This document shows positions 47,357-56,922 of a DNA stretch of 64,000 nt, piece after piece. Origin of the DNA: Mesorhizobium sp. AR02 (GTDB lineage: Bacteria > Pseudomonadota > Alphaproteobacteria > Rhizobiales > Rhizobiaceae); contig NZ_CP080531.1 of NCBI RefSeq assembly GCF_024746835.1, positions 2,046,001-2,110,000 of the forward strand, given 5' to 3'. A program made the translations under genes and the position numbers. How positions within the stretch are numbered: the first letter of the stretch is position 1; the number at the start of each line of letters is the position of its first letter. Below the pieces are notes generated by a model that worked only from the letters and a program-made list of their open reading frames with translations, was not told where the DNA came from and searched no databases.

Positions 47357-50097
47357 GCGAGACTGACAGGGGACCGTTCAGGCTGTGCGGATACGTTCCG
47401 CTCAATGAAAACGGCTTCGCGCTGCCGGCGTATGCAGCTCATCCAGGCGCCAACGCCTGGTATGCCGCGATATCGGATATCGATGGCGACCATCTCGCAC
47501 GCATTCGCTGCTTTGAGCTGCTGGAGGATGAGGACGTCCTCTCGCTCCCGGATACGGGAATCGAGGTCTCCGTCGGTGATCCCTGGCAGGACGTGTTTCT
47601 CTGGAACGGTCGCGCCTATGCCGGGACGCCGCGGCAGATTCTGCACAGTGTCGAGGCTTGGCGTGACGATCTTGAAGCAATCGTCCCAATTTCGTTTCTC
47701 GACCTCCTGCTTGCGGCCGAAGCCCCAACGGCGTCCAAGCTCTCCGCGTCTGTTCTTTCATTTCTTACTACCCAGCTTGGTGACGCGCTGGCGGCTGACA
47801 CCTTCCAGGAAACGGTGCTGCGCCCCGGCATTCTCCTGGAGATCCGGCGTCATCTTCACCGACATGATCCAAAACTCGAGCTGGCCAGCTCTGCCAGGAG
47901 CTTTTCCGTAACGGAGGGATTGCCAGGATCGTTTCACGTCGAGCTGGCCCATGGAACGTCGGCCCTGCTCGGCGGTGACGTCTCCGCCGACGAATTAAGC
48001 GCTTCGATCGGACGTCTTGGTGACCTTCTGGGCATTTCAGTCAGGACGGTCGGTCTCGCCGCAGCGCCGGACAAGTCGCACGCTGAACTTGAAAACGCCC
48101 CGGCCGTCCCGCAGCCAAAACGGCCTCAACATCCTTTCGAACAGGCGGGTTCGACGAAGAGGATTCCGAACATACTTGTGATCGCCAGCGATCGACGGGC
48201 CGCGCAGATCGCTCGCTACTTCGAGCCGCCGGGAGAGATGGCATTTGGTTCGGATGCCATCTGGGATACGGGGCGCTATAAGGTCGAAAAGACCGGGGCT
48301 GCGGGGGATCCTATGCTCCGCGACGGCGACGCGATCTTCCATGTTTCCGATGGCGTCTCGACCAGTGCTGCTCTGGACGGGTACGATCTGGTTGTCTGGC
48401 TGGCCGGCAACGAAACACTTCAAGACGAATCTGCGCACGAGCGCATCGGCAGGTTGGCTCGCGCAGCCGGACGTGCTCCCTTCCTGCTTGCGCCGGCTCC
48501 ACCATCCGATGGCCCCTCGTTCCTGTCCGATCCGGAGGGGTTGTCTCGAAGACTTCTGCGCGAATGCAGCGCGGTGATCGACACCACGGTCGCCCGTTCT
48601 CCCTTCTGGGCGGGTCAGCCGAGGCGATCAATTGACAGACGGATCGCGGATATCGTCGTAACGGTCGCACTGGCGGCCGTGCTGGATGACCGGCTTCGTC
48701 AATCCCTCCGGAGGGGACGGGGTGCGAAGCGCCCCACCGCACTAACCTTCATTGGCGCCGGTGAATTCACTGTAGAGCGGAGCACCGCCTCGGAGCTAAA
48801 CGCCGCAGGACTATTTGAAGGAACCCGGGAAAGATCTGACGGAGAGCACGTTCAGTTCGAGCTTCGGGATAAATCCGATGCGCGGTTCCGCAATGCCTTC
48901 ATCGAGCTGCAGCCGCTCCGCGAGGACTTTGAACGCTTTGCCCGGGCCGCTGTGGCAGAGGCACTTGGCCCAGGGGGACGCTGGAGGGATATCAGCAGCC
49001 TGCGCTTTGAAATTCCCCCCTCGGTCAGACAGACACTGGATCATCCCGCGCTTGCGTGCGCCATACCGCCACCTACCATCGAAGGCAGGAGCGTCATCGT
49101 CACGGCCGAAACGCCGGACCTGACCGCGCTTAGAGAAGCCACGGTGTCCGGAGTAGCCATCGCGCGATATACGGACACGGGGACTATCCGTACCCTTCTT
49201 GACGGATCGCGGGCGCGGTTTGACCTGCCTGTCGAGATCCGGATTCCGAGACTTCACCGCTATCCCCGCAACCGCGGCCTCGCCACTCGGGGGGTTGATG
49301 CGCGGGATGTGATCCGGATGAGCGAGACCCGCTGGCGAGAACTGCATGACGCATATCCTCAATCGGAGCTGGCCGGTCAGGAACGGCGCTACCTCGCTGC
49401 GATCGACACGCGCGGCATAGATTCCGATCTGGTGCTGCCCGTGCCCGCCGTCTGGAATGCGGTGAATGCCGGCGATGCGCTCGCGCGTCAGATTGTGGAA
49501 CTTCAACCGAAATTCAAGGAAGAGCGCAAGATTGAAGGGAAACGCATCGGAGACCTGATCGCGGCATGGTCGTGGCCTGCCGACGATGTGAAGCGCTGGG
49601 TGATTGAGGACGGCAGAATCCCGGTCGAATTGAGCGTCCTGGAATTCGGCGAGGTGCCGGCGCAGCGGCTGTTTCAGATTGACGGTGACGGAGCCGTCCC
49701 GGTCTTTCTGATGTCGAGGATCTTTGCTGTCTGGGCACGGGCGCTGCTTCCTAGCTCGACAAGCTGGGCATCTCGCTTTCAGGTCAGCAAGACATTTGAC
49801 GCCTTTCCCTTTCCACTCGGCCTCTCGGTGCGTCCCGGCGAAGGCGAAAGCCCGCCGCAGCTCCGCCTCTCCCGATCGGAGCCACGCTGGAATGCTATGG
49901 CTGAACAGCTTGGTGATGAGGCTCCGGCACTCGCCGAGCTTGTCGAGGAACGCGGGCGCGACGAGATCCACCTCCGACGCCACCCTCTGATGTGGGAGAT
50001 AGACCGCCTGCTCCTTGAGGAGTTCGAGCTCTCCAGGGAGGCCACCGATCTCGATATTCTGGAGCGGCTGGTTGAACGTAACCGACAGCATGATTGA
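47353..50097 (+). CDS. 914-aa protein of unknown family at the end of the MORC/Z1 operon
   Basis: I prefer the GTG at 47353 (GTGA overlap, matching the rest of the operon) to the ATG at 47326. No recognised domain. Residues ~1-110 resemble a small beta domain. The middle (~270-370) has Rossmann-like strands (ILVIASDRRAAQIARYF, YDLVVWLAGNE). The C-terminus contains WASRFQVSKTFDAFPFP (~800-816) followed by helices (MWEIDRLLLEEFELS). FDAFPFP resembles the segment just before the end of type IIG/PglX-type methyltransferase specificity regions, so a DNA-recognition role is conceivable. No methyltransferase NPPY motif is visible. It always moves with the ART-like gene in this operon by overlap. Function unknown. 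Confidence 0.75.
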   Translation: MSETDRGPFRLCGYVPLNENGFALPAYAAHPGANAWYAAISDIDGDHLARIRCFELLEDEDVLSLPDTGIEVSVGDPWQDVFLWNGRAYAGTPRQILHSVEAWRDDLEAIVPISFLDLLLAAEAPTASKLSASVLSFLTTQLGDALAADTFQETVLRPGILLEIRRHLHRHDPKLELASSARSFSVTEGLPGSFHVELAHGTSALLGGDVSADELSASIGRLGDLLGISVRTVGLAAAPDKSHAELENAPAVPQPKRPQHPFEQAGSTKRIPNILVIASDRRAAQIARYFEPPGEMAFGSDAIWDTGRYKVEKTGAAGDPMLRDGDAIFHVSDGVSTSAALDGYDLVVWLAGNETLQDESAHERIGRLARAAGRAPFLLAPAPPSDGPSFLSDPEGLSRRLLRECSAVIDTTVARSPFWAGQPRRSIDRRIADIVVTVALAAVLDDRLRQSLRRGRGAKRPTALTFIGAGEFTVERSTASELNAAGLFEGTRERSDGEHVQFELRDKSDARFRNAFIELQPLREDFERFARAAVAEALGPGGRWRDISSLRFEIPPSVRQTLDHPALACAIPPPTIEGRSVIVTAETPDLTALREATVSGVAIARYTDTGTIRTLLDGSRARFDLPVEIRIPRLHRYPRNRGLATRGVDARDVIRMSETRWRELHDAYPQSELAGQERRYLAAIDTRGIDSDLVLPVPAVWNAVNAGDALARQIVELQPKFKEERKIEGKRIGDLIAAWSWPADDVKRWVIEDGRIPVELSVLEFGEVPAQRLFQIDGDGAVPVFLMSRIFAVWARALLPSSTSWASRFQVSKTFDAFPFPLGLSVRPGEGESPPQLRLSRSEPRWNAMAEQLGDEAPALAELVEERGRDEIHLRRHPLMWEIDRLLLEEFELSREATDLDILERLVERNRQHD

Positions 50098-50231
50098 GCG
50101 GTGCTGCATTGAAGACGTGCGTAGGCGCGCGCGACGAGTTCCTCCTCGCTGCTACCGCCCAGAACCTCAGAAGATTGGCATAGGGTAAAGGAAACACTGT
50201 AGGTAGCGAGACCCGAAAACTGCGGCAAATC

Positions 50232-50251
50232 TGGTCGGATTAATCCGACCA
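50232..50251. repeat. 20-nt perfect palindrome
   Basis: TGGTCGGATTAATCCGACCA is identical to its reverse complement. It stands alone in the gap between the restriction operon and the recombinase module. Candidate operator for the downstream DUF3489 operon, or a recombination half-site pair; neither is demonstrated. Confidence 0.7.
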
Positions 50252-50396
50252 AGAGCCATGCTGCCGTCCCGGCAACGACTAAATCAACAATATCGGCGCA
50301 AAGCTGCGCTTCATCAAGTTCTCGATTTCGACTGGACTTCACCCTGTAAGCAAGCATTGGTTAGCACCGCAGGTTCAACGAAAGCCCTGATCTCCT

Positions 50397-50421
50397 AGCC
50401 CGCACTCTCTGACTGCGGGCT
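50397..50421 (+). terminator. Hairpin upstream of the recombinase module
   Basis: AGCCCGCA at 50397-50404 pairs with TGCGGGCT at 50414-50421 around a 9-nt loop, giving an 8-bp GC-rich stem. Only a short T stretch follows, so it is a weak terminator candidate for the restriction operon, or a leader hairpin for the gene at 50467. Confidence 0.35.
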
Positions 50422-50466
50422 TCAGCCAGTACTAGCGCCGGATGGCTCTAGTTGATGGAGATCAAA

Positions 50467-50826
50467 ATGTCGAACGACACCGATCACAATATTTCTGCCG
50501 AAAAAAACCTCCTGGAACCCGCGGTGTCCAAGGGAAACGGCCGAACGAAGGGCGGCGGCAAAGCAGCAAAGGCTGAGGCCCCTGCAAAGGCAGGAAAGGC
50601 GACTAAGCCAGGAGCCACAAAGGCCGATCTGGTTCTCAAAAAGCTGGCCACTCCGAAAGGGGCAAGCCTTCGGACCCTGGCGGAGGCAACTGGCTGGCAA
50701 ACCCACTCGGTCCGCGGCTTTCTATCGGGCACCGTGAAGAAGAAGCTTGGGCAGGCGCTCATCAGCGAGGTTGGAAAGGATGGAACCCGGCGGTACAGAA
50801 TCGCGGACACTGCGTCCGGCGCGTGA
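50467..50826 (+). CDS. DUF3489 domain protein
   Basis: 119 aa from the ATG at 50467, with GGAG 7 nt upstream. A lysine/alanine-rich basic N-terminal half precedes the DUF3489 core: TKADLVLKKLATPKGASL, EATGWQTHSVRGFLSGTVKK, GKDGTRRYRIAD. The core is a winged-helix-like fold. This family regularly precedes DUF2924 and a large serine recombinase on alphaproteobacterial mobile DNA, so a DNA-binding accessory or regulatory role is likely. It overlaps the next gene by GTGA. Confidence 0.88.
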   Translation: MSNDTDHNISAEKNLLEPAVSKGNGRTKGGGKAAKAEAPAKAGKATKPGATKADLVLKKLATPKGASLRTLAEATGWQTHSVRGFLSGTVKKKLGQALISEVGKDGTRRYRIADTASGA

Positions 50827-51335
50827 ATTCGATGATCGCCAGAAAAGATTTGGAAAATGAGATCGCCGGTGTCGGCGATCTCGACCGTGGTGAGCTGGTC
50901 GCTCGGTGGACGAAGATCTTTCGGTGCCCCCCTCCGCCGGGTGTCCGGCGAGAGTTGCTCGCCTACGCGATCGCTGCGGACCTTCAGGCAAAACGCCTAG
51001 GCGGCTTATCTTCTGAGGGGAGGAAGACGCTCAAACTCGCCATCGCGAATGTGGTGGCGAAAATGCCAAGGTCGCGCCAAACAGATACCGATGACGCAGC
51101 TCTTGGAGAAGGCAATGCTCGCAACACAGGAAATGCAAAGCGGGGCGATAACACTGCGCGCACCACACCACAGGTCGGTGCGAGGCTCATACGCGATTGG
51201 AACGGAAGGACCAACGTCGTCGACGTGGTGAAGGACGGGTTCCTGTTTGAAGGAACAAAATACCGCTCGCTCTCTGCAATCGCCCGGAAAATCACTGGCG
51301 CCCATTGGTCAGGCCCGAGGTTCTTTGGCCTATGA
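50823..51335 (+). CDS. DUF2924 domain protein
   Basis: 170 aa if the GTG at 50823 (overlapping the previous stop) is used; an ATG at 50832 is the alternative. DUF2924 features: LDRGELVARWTKIFRCPPPP, RELLAYAIAADLQAKRLGGL, and a C-terminal DWNGRTNVVDVVKDGFLFEG with SLSAIARKITGAHWSGPRFF. The family is found almost only upstream of serine recombinases of this type. Probable recombination accessory. It overlaps the recombinase by ATGA. Confidence 0.88.
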   Translation: MNSMIARKDLENEIAGVGDLDRGELVARWTKIFRCPPPPGVRRELLAYAIAADLQAKRLGGLSSEGRKTLKLAIANVVAKMPRSRQTDTDDAALGEGNARNTGNAKRGDNTARTTPQVGARLIRDWNGRTNVVDVVKDGFLFEGTKYRSLSAIARKITGAHWSGPRFFGL

Positions 51336-53038
51336 GTACGCCCGTCAAACTCCGCTGCGCTGTCTATACCCGCAAATCATCTGAAGAAGGTCTTGATCAA
51401 GAGTTCAACTCGCTCGATGCGCAGCGAGAAGCCTGTGTTGCCTACATCTCTTCCCAGGTAGGGCTCGGTTGGAAGCTGATTTCCGATCACTACGATGATG
51501 GTGGCATTTCCGGCGGAACGTTGGAGCGGCCCGCCTTGCAACGGCTGCTTCAAGACGTTCGTGATCGCAGGATCGATGTAGTGGTGGTCTACAAGATCGA
51601 CAGGTTGACGCGGTCGCTTATGGACTTCGCCAAGATCGTCGAGATCTTCGATGCTAGCCACGTTTCGTTCGTCTCAGTGACACAAGCTTTCAACACCACG
51701 AGCTCGATGGGACGGCTGACACTAAACGTTCTACTGTCCTTTGCCCAGTTTGAGCGCGAAGTCACAGCTGAGCGGATCCGTGACAAGATCGCTGCATCGC
51801 GAAAAAAAGGCTTGTGGATGGGTGGCCGGGTCCCGCTTGGCTATGAGGTGAGAGACCGGAAGCTGGTCGTGAGTGGCAACGATGCCAACATGGTCCGTTA
51901 CCTGTTCCGCCGCTACCTCGAACTCAAATCGGTGCTGACACTAGCCGATGAGGTCAACGGCCAACAAAGAGATGAGGCTCAAACCGAACCCGGCAGCCAA
52001 GGCGGTGCAAGACACGGCCCCTGGAGCCGGGGCAAGCTTTACTACCTGCTTTCGAATCAACTTTACATCGGGCGCGTAAAACACCACGTCGAGCATTTTG
52101 AAGGTGAGCATGAGGCCATCATCGATACCAAAGAGTTTGCTAAGGTCCAGGAACTTCTGGCTGAACAATCGCCTCGCAGGCAACGATCATCGTCAAATGC
52201 AACCGATGTCCATCTCCTGACCGGTATTGTTTTCGACGAGACCGGCGACCGCCTTAGCCCCGCTCATGCCAGCAATCATGGGAAGCGATATCGATACTAC
52301 GTGTCTGCGCGCCTCAAGAATTCCAACAGCAACAAAAACGATGGTTGGCGCATTCCTTCTCATGAGCTCGAAGCCATTGTCGAGCATCAGCTGCGGCAAT
52401 TGTTGCTGGATCGATCCCGCCTCGCCGATTGGATCCAACGTTACGCTTCGGTAGGCCACATCCAGCAGGCGCTTGATGTTGCGGAGGCATGGATCGAGAC
52501 GAAAGCTGCGCATGAGACTGCAATCCCTCTTGGGTCGATCTTTGAGAGAATCACGCTGAGTAGCGACAACATTAGCTTTCAAATTGATCGGAAAGGCCTT
52601 GTCGCGATGCTCTGCGACGGCGTCGCATACAGTCATGACGAAAACGGGCTCGATCCTGAAGCCGAGGCATCACTATTCACTATCGATCTGCCAGTTGCCA
52701 TGAGGCGACGCGGTGTCGAGGTACGCATCGTCATCGAGAATGACACACGGCAGAACAGAGCGCCCGATGCTGCTCTGATCGACCTCATCGCCAGAGCACA
52801 CCTCTATCTCGCCAAACTGACTGATGGCTCGGGACAAAGCATCGCAGACGTAGCAAACCATTGCAGGGTGCATCGTGCCGACATCAGTCGCATCCTGCCG
52901 CTGGCCTTCCTCTCGCCGAAGATAGTCGAGGCAATACTGGCGGGTCGCCAACCAGCAGATCTGACCGTGCGATACTTGACCCGTCTCATTTACATGCCGC
53001 TTGCCTGGCAAGATCAGGACGCCGTCCTGGGTTTCTGA
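51332..53038 (+). CDS. Large serine recombinase
   Basis: 568 aa from the ATG at 51332. The resolvase catalytic domain has CAVYTRKSSEEGLDQEF with nucleophile Ser16, YDDGGISGGTLERPALQRLL, VVYKIDRLTRSLMDF and LLSFAQFEREVTAERIRDK. A recombinase domain follows (GRVPLGYEVRD, WSRGKLYYLLSNQLYIGRVK), then a zinc-ribbon-like region lacking clear cysteines and a C-terminal HTH-like segment (SIADVANHCRVHRADISRIL). It is intact and probably the integrase/excisionase of the island end beside the tRNA gene. Members with this DUF3489/DUF2924 context are mobile-element or phage-remnant genes in alphaproteobacteria. Confidence 0.92.
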   Translation: MSTPVKLRCAVYTRKSSEEGLDQEFNSLDAQREACVAYISSQVGLGWKLISDHYDDGGISGGTLERPALQRLLQDVRDRRIDVVVVYKIDRLTRSLMDFAKIVEIFDASHVSFVSVTQAFNTTSSMGRLTLNVLLSFAQFEREVTAERIRDKIAASRKKGLWMGGRVPLGYEVRDRKLVVSGNDANMVRYLFRRYLELKSVLTLADEVNGQQRDEAQTEPGSQGGARHGPWSRGKLYYLLSNQLYIGRVKHHVEHFEGEHEAIIDTKEFAKVQELLAEQSPRRQRSSSNATDVHLLTGIVFDETGDRLSPAHASNHGKRYRYYVSARLKNSNSNKNDGWRIPSHELEAIVEHQLRQLLLDRSRLADWIQRYASVGHIQQALDVAEAWIETKAAHETAIPLGSIFERITLSSDNISFQIDRKGLVAMLCDGVAYSHDENGLDPEAEASLFTIDLPVAMRRRGVEVRIVIENDTRQNRAPDAALIDLIARAHLYLAKLTDGSGQSIADVANHCRVHRADISRILPLAFLSPKIVEAILAGRQPADLTVRYLTRLIYMPLAWQDQDAVLGF

Positions 53039-53352
53039 CCATCCCCCGCGGCATGTGGCGGAAGGCCGTTTGCTGTTGATAGCCCGCTGTCGCGGCCAAC
53101 TCTTAACAGCGGCGCTCATGGGGCCAATGAAGGGCATACATCGCCGCAGCATCATTGCGATGCGCCGCGCATCATTTCAGAATTTAGGTGGTCACCAAAA
53201 CACCGGCCCTGAGACGGACGGCCTGAAATTGGCCAAACCGATTGCAAATCGTGGTCTCATGACCACGCAATGCCGTCTCTGTGGAGCTAAACCTTTGAAC
53301 TGACGACGTAATGTTCGCCGCACGCGCATTGCGCAAATTGCATAACACTGTT
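53039..53352. other. Intergenic gap between recombinase and tRNA-Ala
   Basis: No gene. A perfect inverted repeat GTGGTC-tcat-GACCAC sits at 53251-53266. The gap is where the island/core junction most likely lies, because recombinase genes usually border an attachment site. No copy of the tRNA 3' end was found elsewhere in the window to define the att core. Confidence 0.4.
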
Positions 53353-53428
<76 letters not shown>

Positions 53429-53600
53429 ACTTCCGGCAGTCAACCGGCGCCGTTTCCGGCGAAGAGATCAGCGCGGGTTGGAACACCGCGCCGTTAGTGC
53501 AGGCGGCTTCTAACCCCGCCTTTCTCAGATATCAAGCCTTGAAGAGCGGCTTTTTGTTCACAGGCCGAGAAAGCCTGCAAACGCTTACGTCTCAGGCCCA

Positions 53601-53984
53601 TCAGACCTCGTCGTCGTCGCCGACGCCGATCATGTCGGCAACGTCGTCGTCTTCTTCCTCTTCGTCGGCAAGGAAAGTGTCATCCTCGTCGTCGCCGAGG
53701 TCGACGTCCTCGTCATCGCCGAGATCCGGCAGGTCGTCACCCTTGACGTCCTCGTCGGCCTCTTCGAGCGAGACGACTTCAACGCCCTCTTCGTCCTCGG
53801 CGTCCACTTCCTTCTCGGCCACTTCCTCTTCCTCCTCGAGGGCGGCGATCTTGCCTTCCTCGAAATAGGAACGCGGATAGGTCTTGCCGGTGTAGGGCGA
53901 GACGATCGGGTCCTTGTTCAGGTCGTAGAATTTTCGACCCGTCTCAGGGTCGATACGCTTTGTGCCAAGTTCGTTTTTTGCCAC
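53601..53984 (-). CDS. TIGR02300 / FYDLN-acid family protein
   Basis: 127 aa from the GTG at 53984 (GAGG 6 nt upstream), giving the family N-terminus MAKNELGTKRIDPETGRKFY with the FYDLN signature, followed by SPYTGKTYPRSYF. The remainder is an extremely acidic low-complexity tail rich in D and E. This small alphaproteobacterial family of unknown function is commonly encoded next to aroA. An upstream ATG in frame at 54041 is less likely. Confidence 0.9.
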   Translation of the reverse strand: MAKNELGTKRIDPETGRKFYDLNKDPIVSPYTGKTYPRSYFEEGKIAALEEEEEVAEKEVDAEDEEGVEVVSLEEADEDVKGDDLPDLGDDEDVDLGDDEDDTFLADEEEEDDDVADMIGVGDDDEV

Positions 53985-54152
53985 GGCAAGCCTCGTCAAT
54001 AAAAGAGTGGTCCCCTTAACCACAGTTTGCAGCGCTGTCAAAGCGAAAAGCCGGCGTCACAAAACCAAGTCCTGAAAGGCCTCGCGGCAAGTGACGACCA
54101 TGGGGGATGACCATTTCGCCCCGCCGTGATACGAGACCGCCGCAACAAATGA

Positions 54153-55550
<1,398 letters not shown>

Positions 55551-55636
55551 ACACAGGATTGTCGTCAAATTTGGCTATCAACTCAATTGTTCTTTAAGGC
55601 CGGTCCTTCAAGGTCAAACAAACGTTGGGGAGAGCC

Positions 55637-55999
55637 ATGAGTATTCTTGCCTCGATTTTGCTTGCGATAGTAGCAGGCGTCGTTTTGACCATCGCAAAGG
55701 CGATATCCGTCGCCAAGATGATCAATGAGCGGAACTATTCATTCGTGCGCTTCGGTTTGATCGGGGCATCTTGGGTCGGGCTTACCATCCCGAGCATCGG
55801 TTCCTCATGTGGAACGATAGGCTGCACATACGGCCTGCATTTCGGCTGGATGCTTGCATCAATCAAAGCCGACATACCCTCAAATGCGATATTTTTCGTA
55901 ATGGGGGGCTATGCGATCCTTAGCGTATATTTCTTCGGCCATGTGCTGGGATGGGTATTCTATCTGCTTAGGGCATTTGCTCGGCCCGCCTCGCGTTGA
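55637..55999 (+). CDS. Small hydrophobic membrane protein
   Basis: 120 aa from the ATG at 55637, with GGGGAGAG upstream. Three or four hydrophobic segments: ILASILLAIVAGVVLTI, FGLIGASWVGLTIPSIG, and FFVMGGYAILSVYFF with HVLGWVFYLLRA. No family is recognised. It sits between aroA and cmk in the same direction. Codon use is less GC-rich than both neighbours, so it may be a later insertion into this core segment. Confidence 0.65.
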   Translation: MSILASILLAIVAGVVLTIAKAISVAKMINERNYSFVRFGLIGASWVGLTIPSIGSSCGTIGCTYGLHFGWMLASIKADIPSNAIFFVMGGYAILSVYFFGHVLGWVFYLLRAFARPASR

Positions 56000-56064
56000 T
56001 GGGGCTTCGTCAAACCGCATAGTGGTATATTGCATTGAGCCCGGTTCTCGGCTTGTTGTCGTCC

Positions 56065-56715
56065 ATGAGTTCAACCTTCACAATCGCCATCGACGGCCCC
56101 GCCGGCGCCGGCAAGGGCACGCTCGCCCGGCGGCTCGCCGACCACTATCGGCTGAACCTGCTCGACACCGGTCTCACCTATCGGGCGGTCGCCTATGCGC
56201 TCATCCAGCACGCGCTGCCGCTCGACAATGTCTCGGCGGCCGAGACCGCGGCGCGCCAGGTCGATCTGGCGAGGCTCGACCGAGCGGTGCTGTCGGCGCA
56301 TGCGGTCGGCGAGGCCGCCTCGAAAGTTGCGGTGTATCCGACCGTGCGGCGCATTCTCGTCGAAAAGCAGCGTGACTTCGCCAAAACACCGCCGGGTGCG
56401 GTGCTGGACGGGCGCGACATCGGCACTGTTGTCTGCCCCGATGCCGACATCAAACTCTATGTGACGGCGAGCGCGGAGGTGCGGGCAAGGCGCCGGCTGG
56501 CCGAGATCGAAAGCATCGGCGGCACCGCCAATTTCACCGAAATCCTCGCCGATATCGTGCGCCGTGACGAGCGCGACATGGGCCGCGCCGACGCGCCCTT
56601 GAAGCCCGCTGCCGACGCGCACTTGCTTGATACCAGCGAAATGGCTATAGAAGCCGCGTTTCTCGCGGCCATGGCGATCGTTGACGACGTGCTGGCCAGG
56701 AGAAACAAGGCCTGA
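56065..56715 (+). CDS. cmk: Cytidylate kinase
   Basis: 216 aa from the ATG at 56065; an upstream frame start at 56035 adds ten residues before the conserved N-terminus. P-loop [16 protein letters not shown] (10-25), [35 protein letters not shown] (motif around ~118-137), and [16 protein letters not shown]. It phosphorylates CMP and dCMP. Upstream of rpsA, as in many proteobacteria. Confidence 0.96.
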   Translation: MSSTFTIAIDGPAGAGKGTLARRLADHYRLNLLDTGLTYRAVAYALIQHALPLDNVSAAETAARQVDLARLDRAVLSAHAVGEAASKVAVYPTVRRILVEKQRDFAKTPPGAVLDGRDIGTVVCPDADIKLYVTASAEVRARRRLAEIESIGGTANFTEILADIVRRDERDMGRADAPLKPAADAHLLDTSEMAIEAAFLAAMAIVDDVLARRNKA

Positions 56716-56780
56716 TCCGGGTTTTCTCCCGTGTTTCCGTTGCCGGAAGCGCAGAAAATACCCATATCGGGCACGAACCA

Positions 56781-56860
56781 GCCTGCCAGCATTCTTCATG
56801 CGCCGGAATTGCCGCTTAAAAGCGGCCCAGGGCTTTTTTAAGCCCGGAACGCCGGCAGGC
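56781..56860 (+). promoter_or_regulatory. Structured leader element upstream of rpsA
   Basis: In the 207-bp gap between cmk and rpsA, GCCTGCC (56781-56787) pairs with GGCAGGC (56854-56860) as an outer stem. It encloses two hairpins: GCCGCTT-aa-AAGCGGC (56811-56826) and GGGCTT-tttt-AAGCCC (56830-56845). This multibranched arrangement could be an autoregulatory site for ribosomal protein S1, which represses its own mRNA in Escherichia coli. The second hairpin could instead be part of a terminator for cmk. Seen directly: the pairings. Function: inference. Confidence 0.5.
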
Positions 56861-56922
56861 CAACGCAACGCTAACCCACGGCGCCCGTCCCGCTTGAGAT
56901 GCGGGGCACTCCAGGAGAAACA

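Noticed and set aside
47353..50097. The 914-aa protein as a type IIG/PglX methyltransferase
   Set aside because: Only the C-terminal FDAFPFP element is similar; no SAM-binding or NPPY motif is visible.
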